Shown: positions 25,055 to 33,282 of the stretch, piece after piece
How positions within the stretch are numbered: the stretch's first letter is position 1
How the letters are laid out: every line of letters begins with the position of its first letter
NCBI GenBank assembly: GCA_022448985.1
Contig: JAKVCR010000041.1
Span: 29,094-93,093 of the forward strand
Length of the DNA stretch: 64,000 bases
Direction: 5' to 3'
Source: Roseibacillus sp.
Lineage (GTDB): Bacteria > Verrucomicrobiota > Verrucomicrobiia > Verrucomicrobiales > Akkermansiaceae
Position numbers and translations under genes: made by a program
Notes under the pieces: generated by a model
The model's input: the letters and a program-made list of their open reading frames with translations, nothing else
Database searches by the model: none
Told to the model about the DNA's origin: nothing

Positions 25055-26093
25055 TATTCTGGGCCTGGTTTGGCTCAGCGTCTCACTTGCCAATGCTCAG
25101 CAGCAGTTTGGCCAGTTAGAGGGCGAGTTCAGGCTTAATGGCAAGGAAACCTGGAAAGCCTTCGAGCCGGTCCGCGAGGTTCTGCAGGTGAGCAGCGCGG
25201 TGATCTACGATGGGTGGAGGTCGGTTGCCTATGGGGTGGTCGTCAGTTCAGACGGCTACCTGGTAAGCAAGGCGAGTGAGATCGAGAAGGTTGAGGAACT
25301 CAGCGTGAGAATAGACCGGAAACATTTCAAGAAGGTGGAGGTGGTCGCGGCCAGGGTGGAGTGGGATGTGGTTTTACTCAAAGTGGAAGGGGAGGAGCTT
25401 CCCCTGATTGAGTGGGCTGAATCTGAACCAACACATGGGAGCTGGGTGGTGAGCAACGGCTCTACAACCCGGCGTGATCGGCGGGTGAGGGTTGGGATCA
25501 TTAGCGCCAACCCGCGCCAGATCGGAGGGGGGCGCGCTCCGGTAGTGCTGGGAGTGACCCTTAATACGAATAAGGAAAGCGAGGGGTTGTCTATTGGCAA
25601 GGTTCACAAGGATTCCGGAGCAAGTGAGGCCGGTCTGGAATCTGGGGACATGATCCTTGAGGCTGACGGCGTTCCAGTGAAGAGCATGGAGGAACTACAG
25701 GTGGTTCTGAAGAAGAAAGAACCAGGGGACACGCTGAAGCTTAAGATAAAGAGGGGCGATGAAGAGCGGGAATACGATGTAGAATTGAAGAAACGCGAGA
25801 GTGTATTCGAGGAGGAGAAGACTCGCAATGATGCCATGAGTGGCCGCGTCTCGCAGAGGCGGAGCAACTTCCCCCGTGTATTACAGACCGACCTGCCGCT
25901 TTCTGTACGGAGTGTGGGAGGTCCCCTTCTGGATCTGGAGGGACGCTGTGTAGGAATGAATATTGCCCGGGCCAATAGGTGCGAGACGTTTGCAATCCCG
26001 GCGAAGGAACTACGTGAGATCGTCAAGGCTCTCATCAATCCTGCACAGGAGGAAGGGAGCCCTGATGCAGAAGAGGAACCGGAGGAAGACTAG
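25044..26093 (+). CDS. HtrA paralogue with inserted PDZ domain and lost catalytic residues
   Basis: GTG at 25044 (GGAG upstream) gives a clean signal peptide, MRSSILGLVWLSVSLANAQ, and 349 residues; ATG 25011 would add 11 charged residues. Numbering from 25011, a trypsin-like first half spans 60-165, with LVSKASEI where the catalytic LTAAHV should be, and Asp119 kept in WDVVLLKV. A PDZ domain follows at about 180-262 (AGLESGDMILEADGVPV). Only then comes the second-barrel block: LQTDLPLSVRSVGGPLLDLEG (split here at 291-311) and TFAIPAKEL. RSVGGP replaces GDSGGP. The His and Ser are gone, and the PDZ lies between the Asp and Ser regions. It probably binds rather than cuts proteins. Confidence 0.75.
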   Translation: MRSSILGLVWLSVSLANAQQQFGQLEGEFRLNGKETWKAFEPVREVLQVSSAVIYDGWRSVAYGVVVSSDGYLVSKASEIEKVEELSVRIDRKHFKKVEVVAARVEWDVVLLKVEGEELPLIEWAESEPTHGSWVVSNGSTTRRDRRVRVGIISANPRQIGGGRAPVVLGVTLNTNKESEGLSIGKVHKDSGASEAGLESGDMILEADGVPVKSMEELQVVLKKKEPGDTLKLKIKRGDEEREYDVELKKRESVFEEEKTRNDAMSGRVSQRRSNFPRVLQTDLPLSVRSVGGPLLDLEGRCVGMNIARANRCETFAIPAKELREIVKALINPAQEEGSPDAEEEPEED

Positions 26094-26158
26094 ATGGGCG
26101 TTGCCGAGTTCGGAGCAAGCCAACGTTGTGGTGGCAAATGTTGCGCAAAGCGCCAACT

Positions 26159-26419
26159 TCAGGCCTTGCCGAGAAGTTTTTGAGCCTTCCGGATCGTGGC
26201 CTGACTCAGTTTACCATCAACTCGACGGGAGTTGTCTACTAGTTGGGTTAACTCAGCGAGGCCCTTCTCAGCGGCGGCCAGTGATTTCTTGGATCCTCCG
26301 AATTTCTTGTCGCTGAAATACTTGGTAAACGTTGTTCCCGCCCGGCTGAGGCAGAGGCGCCATCCCTGAAAGGCGGTGGTCTCGTAGGTGAAGCGGGTGA
26401 GGTTGCGTTTTGATTTCAT
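26159..26419 (-). CDS. Small AP2-like DNA-binding domain protein
   Basis: This is an 86-residue basic protein from ATG 26419; TTG 26461 and ATG 26440 are longer options, none with a clear ribosome site. The block FQGWRLCLSRAGTTFTKYFS followed by DKKFGGSKKSLAAA matches the compact AP2/ERF-like DNA-binding domain found in some bacterial integrases and small regulators. A helical tail (QATIRKAQKLLGKA) follows. It is convergent with the protease paralogue gene and divergent from rpoA. DNA binding is inferred from the motif; a regulatory role near rpoA is only a possibility. Confidence 0.5.
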   Translation of the reverse strand: MKSKRNLTRFTYETTAFQGWRLCLSRAGTTFTKYFSDKKFGGSKKSLAAAEKGLAELTQLVDNSRRVDGKLSQATIRKAQKLLGKA

Positions 26420-26676
26420 CGTCGCGGCCTGCAGCAGCATATGGCTCGCCGAGAGAGACAAGCCAACACAAAAGTTGGACGAAATGTTAGAGGGGCCGTT
26501 GAACTTGTTAGGGATCCAGTAGACTATTGAGAGAGGTCGAATTTAGGGTTGCATTGGCCCCGCTGATGTCCTTTATTCCCTGCCCGCGAGACTCAACAAC
26601 CGCCGTAGGTCCTCCGGGCAGTCCAAATCGTTGGCTGTCATCTCGCCGGAGGGAAACCCGGCAACCCCATGAAATT

Positions 26677-27795
26677 ATGTCTGAAGCACCTATTGCTGAA
26701 AACGAAAGCAGTAATGAGCCCATTCGGCTTGATCGGTTTGAAGTCCCGAACCGTCTGATAAAGAACGAAGATACCGCTACGGAAACCTACGCGCAATTTG
26801 TCGCAGAGCCTTTCGAGCGGGGATTTGGCCATACCATTGGCAACTCTCTACGCCGTGTTCTTCTCTCTTCCCTGGAGGGCGCAGCCATCACTTCAGTGCG
26901 TATCGCTGGAGTGCAACACGAGTTCTCCACGCTTCCCGGCGTGGTGGAGGATGTGACCGACATCGTCCTCAACCTGAAAAAAGTTAAGTTCCATCACCAT
27001 GACAAAGAGCCCCGGGTTCTTTCCATCAAGGTCGAAAAGGCGGGAGTCGTGACCGCGGGGGATATCGACGATGACAATATCTACGAGGTCATTAACAAGG
27101 ATCAGGTGATATGCACGCTGGATCGATCGGTGAAGTTTGACTGTGAATTTGAAGTGCAAGTAGGCCGAGGCTTCCGGACTGGCGATGAAAACAAGCGGGA
27201 AGAGATGCCAATCGGGGTGATCGCGATCGACTCCATTTTCTCCCCGGTGACCCGCGTCAAGTATGCGGTAGAGAATACCCGTGTTGGCCAAATGACGGAC
27301 TTTGACAAGATCGTTTTCGATGTGTGGACCGATGGACGGGTTGAGCCCCATGAAGCGCTTCTCCATGCGTCTGCTATCCTGCGCCATCATCTGGATGTAT
27401 TTGTTAACTACGATGACGATGCGGTGGAATTCGAAGAGGCTCCTGCTGAACAAAGTGAGGAGAATGCCGCGCTTAAAAAGCTTCTGAATATGAGCGTGAA
27501 CGAGATCGAGCTCTCCGTGAGAGCGGCTAACTGTCTCAATAATGCGAATATTACTTCAGTGGGGCAACTGGCGATGAAGACCGAGGCAGAAATGCTGAAA
27601 TACCGGAACTTCGGGAAGAAGTCCCTCAACGAAATCAAGGATAAGCTCTCGGAGCTGGGTCTGAGTTTGGGCATGACCTTCGATCCGACTCTCCTGACTG
27701 GCCCAATGCCGTCAGTAGCTGCACCGCGCTTGGGCGTAGAAGACGAAGCGCCGGTTGGTCTTGCGGATCTGATTGCCCAGAATATCGACGAATAA
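26677..27795 (+). CDS. rpoA: RNA polymerase alpha subunit
   Basis: ATG 26677 gives MSEAPIAENESS and 372 residues. The frame stays open upstream to 26527 but that part has no family resemblance. The N-terminal assembly domain shows GFGHTIGNSLRRVLLSSLEG and VLNLKKV. The C-terminal domain shows LSVRAANCLNNANITSVGQL and KSLNEIKDKLSELGLSLGM, the DNA UP-element and activator contact surface. rplQ follows 21 bases later, as in most bacteria. The usual upstream partners rpsM, rpsK and rpsD are absent, so rpoA heads its own transcript here, with a promoter that must lie in 26462-26676. Confidence 0.97.
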   Translation: MSEAPIAENESSNEPIRLDRFEVPNRLIKNEDTATETYAQFVAEPFERGFGHTIGNSLRRVLLSSLEGAAITSVRIAGVQHEFSTLPGVVEDVTDIVLNLKKVKFHHHDKEPRVLSIKVEKAGVVTAGDIDDDNIYEVINKDQVICTLDRSVKFDCEFEVQVGRGFRTGDENKREEMPIGVIAIDSIFSPVTRVKYAVENTRVGQMTDFDKIVFDVWTDGRVEPHEALLHASAILRHHLDVFVNYDDDAVEFEEAPAEQSEENAALKKLLNMSVNEIELSVRAANCLNNANITSVGQLAMKTEAEMLKYRNFGKKSLNEIKDKLSELGLSLGMTFDPTLLTGPMPSVAAPRLGVEDEAPVGLADLIAQNIDE

Positions 27796-27816
27796 CCACC
27801 ATTCCTATTTACTGCC

Positions 27817-28239
27817 ATGAGGCATCGCAAAAAGACTGCGAAGTTGCAGCGGAACGCCAGTCAACGGAAGGCTCTCCTTTCGGGGTTGGCCTGTTCCCTG
27901 ATTCGCGAACGTAGAATCCGGACAACCCTCGCGAAGGCGAAGGCTCTGCGCCCGGTCGCCGAGAGACTGGTTACGCTCGGAAAGCGGGGAGACCTTCACG
28001 CCCGGCGGCAGGCTGCTGCATTCCTTCGGCACAAGGAGTCGGTTGGCAAGCTCTTTGCCGATGTGGCACCTGCTTGTAGCGACCGGCAGGGAGGATACTG
28101 TCGGATCGTCAAGCTAGGGCCCCGCTTTTCGGATTCCGCTCCCATGGCCTACATAGAGTGGGTTGACCTCGCAGTGGAGGTAGGTGAAATTGAAGATGAG
28201 GAACTTGAAGAGTCCGAGGAGACCGAGTCCGAGGAGTAA
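27817..28239 (+). CDS. rplQ: 50S ribosomal protein L17
   Basis: The 140-residue L17 begins [20 protein letters not shown] and contains [20 protein letters not shown], both hallmarks of the family. The C-terminus carries an extra acidic tail of about 20 residues ([17 protein letters not shown]) beyond the usual core of roughly 115-120. It is co-transcribed with rpoA and followed by a strong terminator. Confidence 0.97.
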   Translation: MRHRKKTAKLQRNASQRKALLSGLACSLIRERRIRTTLAKAKALRPVAERLVTLGKRGDLHARRQAAAFLRHKESVGKLFADVAPACSDRQGGYCRIVKLGPRFSDSAPMAYIEWVDLAVEVGEIEDEELEESEETESEE

Positions 28240-28270
28240 ACCTCAGTATTCCAAACCACCTTTTTAATGG

Positions 28271-28303
28271 AAGACCGCCCTCTCAGATGAGAGGGCGTCT
28301 TTG
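28271..28303 (+). terminator. Rho-independent terminator of rpoA-rplQ
   Basis: CGCCCTCTC (28276-28284), loop AGAT, GAGAGGGCG (28289-28297) form a perfect 9-bp GC-rich stem followed by TCTTTG. A T-run also precedes it at 28261. It lies 36 bases after the rplQ stop. Confidence 0.85.
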
Positions 28304-28441
28304 TGATGAGTTTAAATCCTTGGGAGGATTACAGAGGAGAGGGTGAAGAGGTATTTGGCGATCATCCCGAAGTTCAGATTTGATCGCGGAATATTCAACA
28401 GAGGACGGGTAGTTCCGTTTCTAAAGCTGCAGAGAAATCCT

Positions 28442-28906
28442 TCAAGTCATGGATATTTGAACGGCCGTCCCGAGAGGAACAAGGTCGTATAGTTCAGTCA
28501 CATCACGTTTTTTCATGCGGATACAGCCATGGGATGCAGGGGTCCCAATCTGATCCTCCTGGTTCGTTCCGTGGATGTAGATATAGCGGTCATAGGAGTT
28601 GGAGTTCTCTTTCTCAAGGCCATGAAGGCGGAGGATGCGGGCGAGGATGAGATCCTCTTCCCCGGTGGGCCGGTCGGGGCTCCACTCGGCCACAGGTTTT
28701 CGTCCCTTGAAAATTGCGTGAAGGCTTTCACCGGCACCGTATTTTTCGCATATCTGGAAAGCCCCGAGAGGTGTCTTGAAGCTCTCAGCCTCGGTCCCAA
28801 GCCCGAATTTGGAAGTGGAGACGGGGTAGCTCTTCAGCAACCCCTCCTCTCTCCAGACTTCGATTGTCTGGGTGGCTATCGTGACGCGGAGATGGAGGGA
28901 GGGCAT
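28442..28906 (-). CDS. Small L,D-transpeptidase (YkuD fold)
   Basis: The 154-residue YkuD-domain protein has the catalytic motif HGTNQEDQIGTPASHGCIRM (His and Cys). The upstream part (IATQTIEVWREEGLLKSYPV) starts the fold directly. Family members form 3-3 cross-links in peptidoglycan or attach lipoproteins. No signal peptide is visible from ATG 28906, which is odd for an enzyme acting in the periplasm. It starts 14 bases after bioB and is probably in the same transcript. Confidence 0.88.
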   Translation of the reverse strand: MPSLHLRVTIATQTIEVWREEGLLKSYPVSTSKFGLGTEAESFKTPLGAFQICEKYGAGESLHAIFKGRKPVAEWSPDRPTGEEDLILARILRLHGLEKENSNSYDRYIYIHGTNQEDQIGTPASHGCIRMKKRDVTELYDLVPLGTAVQISMT

Positions 28907-28920
28907 TCTTTTCGATGCTC

Positions 28921-29916
28921 CTATTTTGGAGAGGGCGAGAGGGGGCGCTCAGGTCTTGGGCATGGGGCCGGAGTGGAGCGATCGGCAGGTTTCGCCTCCA
29001 GTCCAAGCTTGCTTAGCAGCGCAAGGTCGCTCTGGACAGCGGGGTTGGTGGCAGTAAGGAGTTTATCACCGTAGAAGATAGAGTTTGCGCCGGCGAAGAA
29101 GCAGAGAGCCTGAGCCTCATCAGAAAGGCGAGTGCGCCCGGCCGAGAGGCGGACGCGAGCTCCGGGAACGGAGATGCGGGTGAGAGCAATAAGCCTGGCA
29201 AGCTCGAAGGCGTCGACTGGCTTGTTATCGGCAAGGGGAGTTCCCGGCATGGGCATGAGGGCATTGATCGGAATGCTCTCGGGCGGAGGATTAAACTCGG
29301 AAATGACTTCCAGCATTCTGAGGCGGTCCTCAATTTCTTCTCCCAGGCCCAATATGCCTCCGCAACAGACCGACATCCCTGCGTCCTGAACATTGCGTAT
29401 CGTGTTGAGGCGATCCTGGAAGCTGTGGGTGGTGACAATGTTGGGATAATGCTCGGGGGAGGTGTCTATGTTGTGGTTGTAGGCTGTGACACCAGCCTGA
29501 CGGAGAGCGGTGGCCTCTGCTGCTCCCAGTTCCCCGAGGGTTACGCACACTTCCATGTCGAGGGCAGCCACTTCGCGTACGATCTCAAGAACAGATTCGA
29601 ACCTTTGAGTGCCTGCCCTGACACCCCGCCAAGCCGCACCCATGCAAAACCGGGTAGAGCCACTCTCCTTGGCCGCTCGGGCCCGCTCAAGGACCTGCTC
29701 TTTTTCCATCAATCGTTCGGCTTCTATCCCAGAATTGTAGCGGGCTGATTGGGCACAGTAAGAGCAATCCTCGGAGCACCCCCCTGTCTTGATGGAAAGA
29801 AGCGTACACAACTGAACACTGGAATCGCTCCAATGGCTCTCATGAACCTTACGAGCCTGCTGAAGGAGTTCGAAGAAGGGCAGTTTGTAGAGTTTCTCTA
29901 GATCAGCATAGCGCAT
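28921..29916 (-). CDS. bioB: Biotin synthase
   Basis: This 331-residue radical-SAM enzyme inserts sulfur into dethiobiotin. The SAM/4Fe-4S motif is CSEDCSYCAQS. Also diagnostic are the substrate region AYNHNIDTSPEHYPNIVTTH and GGILGLGEEIEDRL, and the conserved Arg in RLSAGR near the [2Fe-2S] site. No other bio gene is in the window. The C-terminus carries a Pro/Arg-rich tail of about 20 residues. It sits between a caspase-like gene (18-base gap) and an L,D-transpeptidase gene (14-base gap). Confidence 0.96.
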   Translation of the reverse strand: MRYADLEKLYKLPFFELLQQARKVHESHWSDSSVQLCTLLSIKTGGCSEDCSYCAQSARYNSGIEAERLMEKEQVLERARAAKESGSTRFCMGAAWRGVRAGTQRFESVLEIVREVAALDMEVCVTLGELGAAEATALRQAGVTAYNHNIDTSPEHYPNIVTTHSFQDRLNTIRNVQDAGMSVCCGGILGLGEEIEDRLRMLEVISEFNPPPESIPINALMPMPGTPLADNKPVDAFELARLIALTRISVPGARVRLSAGRTRLSDEAQALCFFAGANSIFYGDKLLTATNPAVQSDLALLSKLGLEAKPADRSTPAPCPRPERPLSPSPK

Positions 29917-29934
29917 GGCAATTTCGTTTATCGC

Positions 29935-30618
29935 TCATCGGACCCATGATCCCGAAACGGTGGGCAGGTGGCCCTGTCCCACTCCACTGTAGTCGGTTTT
30001 GCCAGCAGCTCCGATGAGACGGTTGCCGATTTTCCGACGCCAGGTCTTGCTCATGCTCTCCCCGGTGTGACAACCGTAACTCTGGCAGATGGCCCCCCTG
30101 CGGAATACGGATCTTTTGATTTTCCTCAGATCACGCTCGTGGATCCAAGCCTTTGAGATGGCCATGATGTCATTGCTGTAGTCGAGCATGAAGGCGTAGC
30201 GATTGGAGTGCCCGAAAAAATCGAAGGTATAAACAGAGCGGGCAGGGCGTTCGTTGATGGCGTTGATGGCTTCCTCTCCGCTCTTAATCCAGATGAGTTC
30301 GCATCTGCGTTTGTCCGCCTGTTCCTCAATCCATTGTGCGTAGGGATTTCCATCAGCACGGGCACGGCTGAGGTAGCCCGGGCGGTGGACGATCCAGACC
30401 AGTCTGGCATCCTTGCCATACTCAAGACGAATTTGTGCCATACGGAGGGTAGAGGCCCGGACAAAATTTCCCCACCACCTGTCATGCTGCTCGGTTTCAT
30501 TGCGTAGATCCTCCCATTCCCGCAGGGCAGGACCGCCGCAGAGAATCACGTGCTCCTGGACACCTGCGGAGAGGGCGGACAGGGGGAAGAGGGCAGTCAG
30601 GAGGACCAGAAATCTCAC
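29935..30618 (-). CDS. Exported caspase-like (clan CD-type) protein, unassigned
   Basis: GTG at 30618 gives a signal peptide (MRFLVLLTALFPLSALSA) and 227 residues; the frame is open upstream to 30942 but that part is low-complexity and overlaps the GNAT gene. The central strand FDFFGHSNRYAF and the later AICQSYGCHTGESMS give a His...Cys pair in the order and spacing of caspase/CHAT-like clan CD peptidases (HG then C). A following RLIGAAGKTDYSG fits the same fold. I cannot assign a family. It heads a unit with bioB and the L,D-transpeptidase. Peptidase activity is inference. Confidence 0.5.
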   Translation of the reverse strand: MRFLVLLTALFPLSALSAGVQEHVILCGGPALREWEDLRNETEQHDRWWGNFVRASTLRMAQIRLEYGKDARLVWIVHRPGYLSRARADGNPYAQWIEEQADKRRCELIWIKSGEEAINAINERPARSVYTFDFFGHSNRYAFMLDYSNDIMAISKAWIHERDLRKIKRSVFRRGAICQSYGCHTGESMSKTWRRKIGNRLIGAAGKTDYSGVGQGHLPTVSGSWVR

Positions 30619-30784
30619 GCCCTGAGGATGCGGCACACGGGATTGAGGGGCAAGGAGGGAGTGGAGGGAGTTCTGCACAATAAGGGCTCCGCAGGGGTGG
30701 GCCTGCTCACGGCCGGGAGAGGGGCTAGGGGCGGAGTCGGGGCCGGTCGCCGATTGACGATGCCGTTTCAACCAGTCACGGTCG

Positions 30785-31213
30785 GTGAGGGTGACGATTC
30801 TGCTTACGAGTTTTTCCGAATCCGAGTCCGAGATTCGTGCGATACGCAATGCGGTATTCGAGGATGAGCAGCACGTTCCACCGGAGATCGACTGGGATGG
30901 GCATGACGGCGAGTGCCTGCATGCGCTGGTGCTTGGCGACAATGGTGAAGCAGTGGGTACGGGCCGCCTTGCTCCCGATGGGAAAATCGGACGTTTGGCG
31001 GTTTTGAGATTCCAGCGCGGGAGGGGCTTCGGGGCCAGCTTGTTGCGAGCGTTGGTGGAGGCCGCCCGGAATCAGGGGCTAACGAAGGTCTTTCTTCATG
31101 CCCAGACCCGGGCCCTGAAATTCTATCAGCAGGCAGACTTCCAGGTGAGTGGCGAGCCCTTTCACGAGGCGGAGATAGAGCATTTTTATATGTCCCGCTC
31201 TCTGTGTGACTGA
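30785..31213 (+). CDS. GNAT-family N-acetyltransferase, ElaA/YjcF-like
   Basis: The 142-residue protein has the acetyl-CoA-binding motif A: KIGRLAVLRFQRGRGFGASL. It also shows the ElaA/YjcF pattern RNAVFEDEQHVPPEIDWDG, and a C-terminal FYQQADFQVSGEPFHEAEIE. The start is GTG 30785 or GTG 30791; the second has GAGG immediately before it, which is too close to decide. It is divergent from the caspase-like gene and convergent with patB. Confidence 0.85.
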   Translation: MRVTILLTSFSESESEIRAIRNAVFEDEQHVPPEIDWDGHDGECLHALVLGDNGEAVGTGRLAPDGKIGRLAVLRFQRGRGFGASLLRALVEAARNQGLTKVFLHAQTRALKFYQQADFQVSGEPFHEAEIEHFYMSRSLCD

Positions 31214-31236
31214 CAATGGAGAGAGGGTGGGGATGA

Positions 31237-31293
31237 GACAGCCCCCGGTGCCCGCCCATCTGGGCAATCTTCCCTTAAATGAAGGGGGCTGTC
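31237..31293. terminator. Bidirectional terminator-like inverted repeat
   Basis: GACAGCCCCC (31237-31246) and GGGGGCTGTC (31284-31293) are perfect 10-base complements. Between them are two nested hairpins, GCCC-atct-GGGC (31254-31265) and CCCTT-aaatg-AAGGG (31272-31286). The second shares bases with the outer stem, so the folds compete. It sits in the gap between the convergent GNAT and patB genes. Confidence 0.55.
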
Positions 31294-31332
31294 GGTATTT
31301 CTGTATGAACGGAAAGACGGAGGGAGCCGGGG

Positions 31333-32472
31333 TCACTTGCCGAGGGCATTTCCCATCGCAGTGATGGCTTCCTGGAGGAGCGCACGGCTGCACCCGAAAT
31401 TGAGACGGGTGTGTCCAGGAGCCCCGAATAATCGTCCATCCGAGAGAAAAAGGGCGGCCTCTTTTTCGAGGAATTGGTTCGGCTCAGTGATTCCGGTGGG
31501 GCGGAAGTCGAGCCAGGCGAGATAGGTGGCTTCGATGTCGGGAATGAGGACATTGCCGAGTTTCTCGCGGCAGAAGGCAGTGAGGAGATCACGATTGGTC
31601 CGAAGGTAGGAAATCAGTTCGCGGCGCCATGGCTCGCCATGGCGATAAGCTGCTTCGGCGGAATAGTATCCGAGGCAGGTGATCTCTGCCAGGGTGTGTC
31701 CACTTTTGCGGTTGAACATGTGCCGCAGGCGCTTGTCGGGAATAACGGCATAGGCGTAGCCCATGCCTGCTATATTGTAGGTTTTGCTGGGCGAAAGGAG
31801 TGTAATGGTTCGAACGGCATATTTTTCGGGCAGCTGAAGGGCTGTGAAATGGGGTGTTCTCTCTTCTTCGAGGATGAGATCGCAGTGGATTTCATCCGAG
31901 ACGAGGATGAGATCGTGGCGGTCGCAGAACTCGGCAAGTTGGAGGATCTCTTCTTTGGAGAATACGCGTCCGAGGGGATTCTGAGGGTTGCTGAGAAGGA
32001 AGAGCTTTGTGCTGTCGGTGACGGCGTTCTCCATGGCATCCCAGTCGAAGACCCATTGGGCATCCTCGAGAACATAGGGCACGGTAATGAGTTCAAGTGC
32101 GCCGTCACGATGGACATTGAGGAAGGGTGGATACACCGGGGTGCATGTGAGGAGGGCCTCTCCCGGATCGGCGAATGCCCGGCCTGCGAGGGAAAGAGCG
32201 GGCACAAGTCCCCCGAGGTGAACGAGATGCTCAGCGGAGGCTGATACCCCGTGCCGTTTGTCCAGATAGCACAGGATGGATTCGACGAGGCCATCGTGTG
32301 GCACCGCATAACCGAAGACCCCGTGCTCCACCCGCTGGTGGAGGGCCTCAATGACTTCCGGGGGGGAGAGGAAATCCATGTCTGCAACCCAGAAGGGTTG
32401 CAGTTCGGGGCGCTTGTCCCATTTCAGGGAACCGGTTCCGCGCCGGGTAGTAGCGACGTCGAAGATGGACAT
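31333..32472 (-). CDS. PatB/MalY-type PLP-dependent aminotransferase or C-S lyase
   Basis: ATG 32472 gives MSIFDVATTRRGTGSLKWDK and 379 residues; 27 upstream codons lack resemblance. It is a class I/II fold with FWVADMDF, LLSNPQNPLGRVFSKEE, VSDEIHCDLI and the PLP lysine in LLSPSKTYNIAGM, all typical of PatB/MalY cystathionine beta-lyases. It would cleave cystathionine or cysteine-like substrates to pyruvate, ammonia and a thiol. It is 32 bases downstream of the Hsp33 gene, and thiol chemistry may link the two. Confidence 0.88.
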   Translation of the reverse strand: MSIFDVATTRRGTGSLKWDKRPELQPFWVADMDFLSPPEVIEALHQRVEHGVFGYAVPHDGLVESILCYLDKRHGVSASAEHLVHLGGLVPALSLAGRAFADPGEALLTCTPVYPPFLNVHRDGALELITVPYVLEDAQWVFDWDAMENAVTDSTKLFLLSNPQNPLGRVFSKEEILQLAEFCDRHDLILVSDEIHCDLILEEERTPHFTALQLPEKYAVRTITLLSPSKTYNIAGMGYAYAVIPDKRLRHMFNRKSGHTLAEITCLGYYSAEAAYRHGEPWRRELISYLRTNRDLLTAFCREKLGNVLIPDIEATYLAWLDFRPTGITEPNQFLEKEAALFLSDGRLFGAPGHTRLNFGCSRALLQEAITAMGNALGK

Positions 32473-32504
32473 GAGCGGGAGCGATAGGGCAGGGGGAGCA
32501 GATG

Positions 32505-33269
32505 TCAAATCATGTCCCGGGTAACAGAGAATTTTGCTCCGCAGCGGGGACATTGAATAGTGATCTCCTCCTGGCCCTGGAAGAGCTCATCAGGCTCTGA
32601 ACGCCAGGTTCCGAGGACCGGCAGGATGCGGTCGAGATCACATCCACAATTCCAGCGGAAGCGACGGGTTTCCAGAAGCTTGGTTTCTTCGACCTGCTCA
32701 AGCCGGCTGATGTCAGCAGGCTCGATGGAGGAAAACCACTGGGCATCATAGCCTGGCTGGGCGGCGAGGAGGACAAAGGTCTCGTCCGGAAGACGAAAGG
32801 CCCGCCCCGGGCGCTGTTCGGAACGCTGGTAGAGCTTTTCAATCCATTCGAGGGGATCAGTGGAGTCGACCTCCAGTGAGCTGCGCCGCGATTCCTTGTC
32901 GGGAACAGTAGTCTGCGAGTAGAAGATGTTGCGATCTGTTTCACGGACATCCTCCGTAAAACAGCGCCCGGTGATCTGCTGGTGGAGGGAGGAGCCGGTG
33001 GTGAACAGGTTGACCCGGGGGGCCCGTATGTTAACAGTCCAAGCGATGGTTTCCGCCCAGGGGCGGGCCACCAGATGAAGGGCCAGCATGGCCATGGCAT
33101 CCTTGAGCGCAATGTCGAGATGCTCAGGATAGCGCAATCCATGTTGCATGAGGTGAAGATAGTAGTCTGTGTAGATTGGCGGGAAACTGCCTCGCACCAT
33201 GAGGACATTACGATGCCGGACGAAGATGGATTCCACGCCAGCGAACTCCTCTGGGATCTCGGTTCTCAT
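32505..33269 (-). CDS. hslO: Hsp33-family redox-regulated chaperone
   Basis: The 254-residue cytosolic protein has the Hsp33 C-terminal zinc site as WNCGCDLDR (CxC) and QCPRCGAKFSV (CxxC) about 30 residues apart. The upstream substrate-binding domain is more divergent than usual (VESIFVRHRNVLMVRG, YYLHLMQHGL). Hsp33 is activated when oxidants release the zinc and form disulfides. It is 13 bases after the DNA methyltransferase gene and 32 before the patB-like gene, so a three-gene transcript is likely. Confidence 0.83.
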   Translation of the reverse strand: MRTEIPEEFAGVESIFVRHRNVLMVRGSFPPIYTDYYLHLMQHGLRYPEHLDIALKDAMAMLALHLVARPWAETIAWTVNIRAPRVNLFTTGSSLHQQITGRCFTEDVRETDRNIFYSQTTVPDKESRRSSLEVDSTDPLEWIEKLYQRSEQRPGRAFRLPDETFVLLAAQPGYDAQWFSSIEPADISRLEQVEETKLLETRRFRWNCGCDLDRILPVLGTWRSEPDELFQGQEEITIQCPRCGAKFSVTRDMI

Positions 33270-33282
33270 GGAGAGTCAGCTT

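Noticed and set aside
26527..26676. 50-codon N-terminal extension of rpoA
   Set aside because: Alpha subunits start close to MSEAPIAENESS; the extension is not family-like and lies where the promoter must be.
31474..32244. 256-codon plus-strand frame over the PatB-like gene
   Set aside because: Composition is that of a reverse frame; the minus strand carries all PLP-enzyme motifs.
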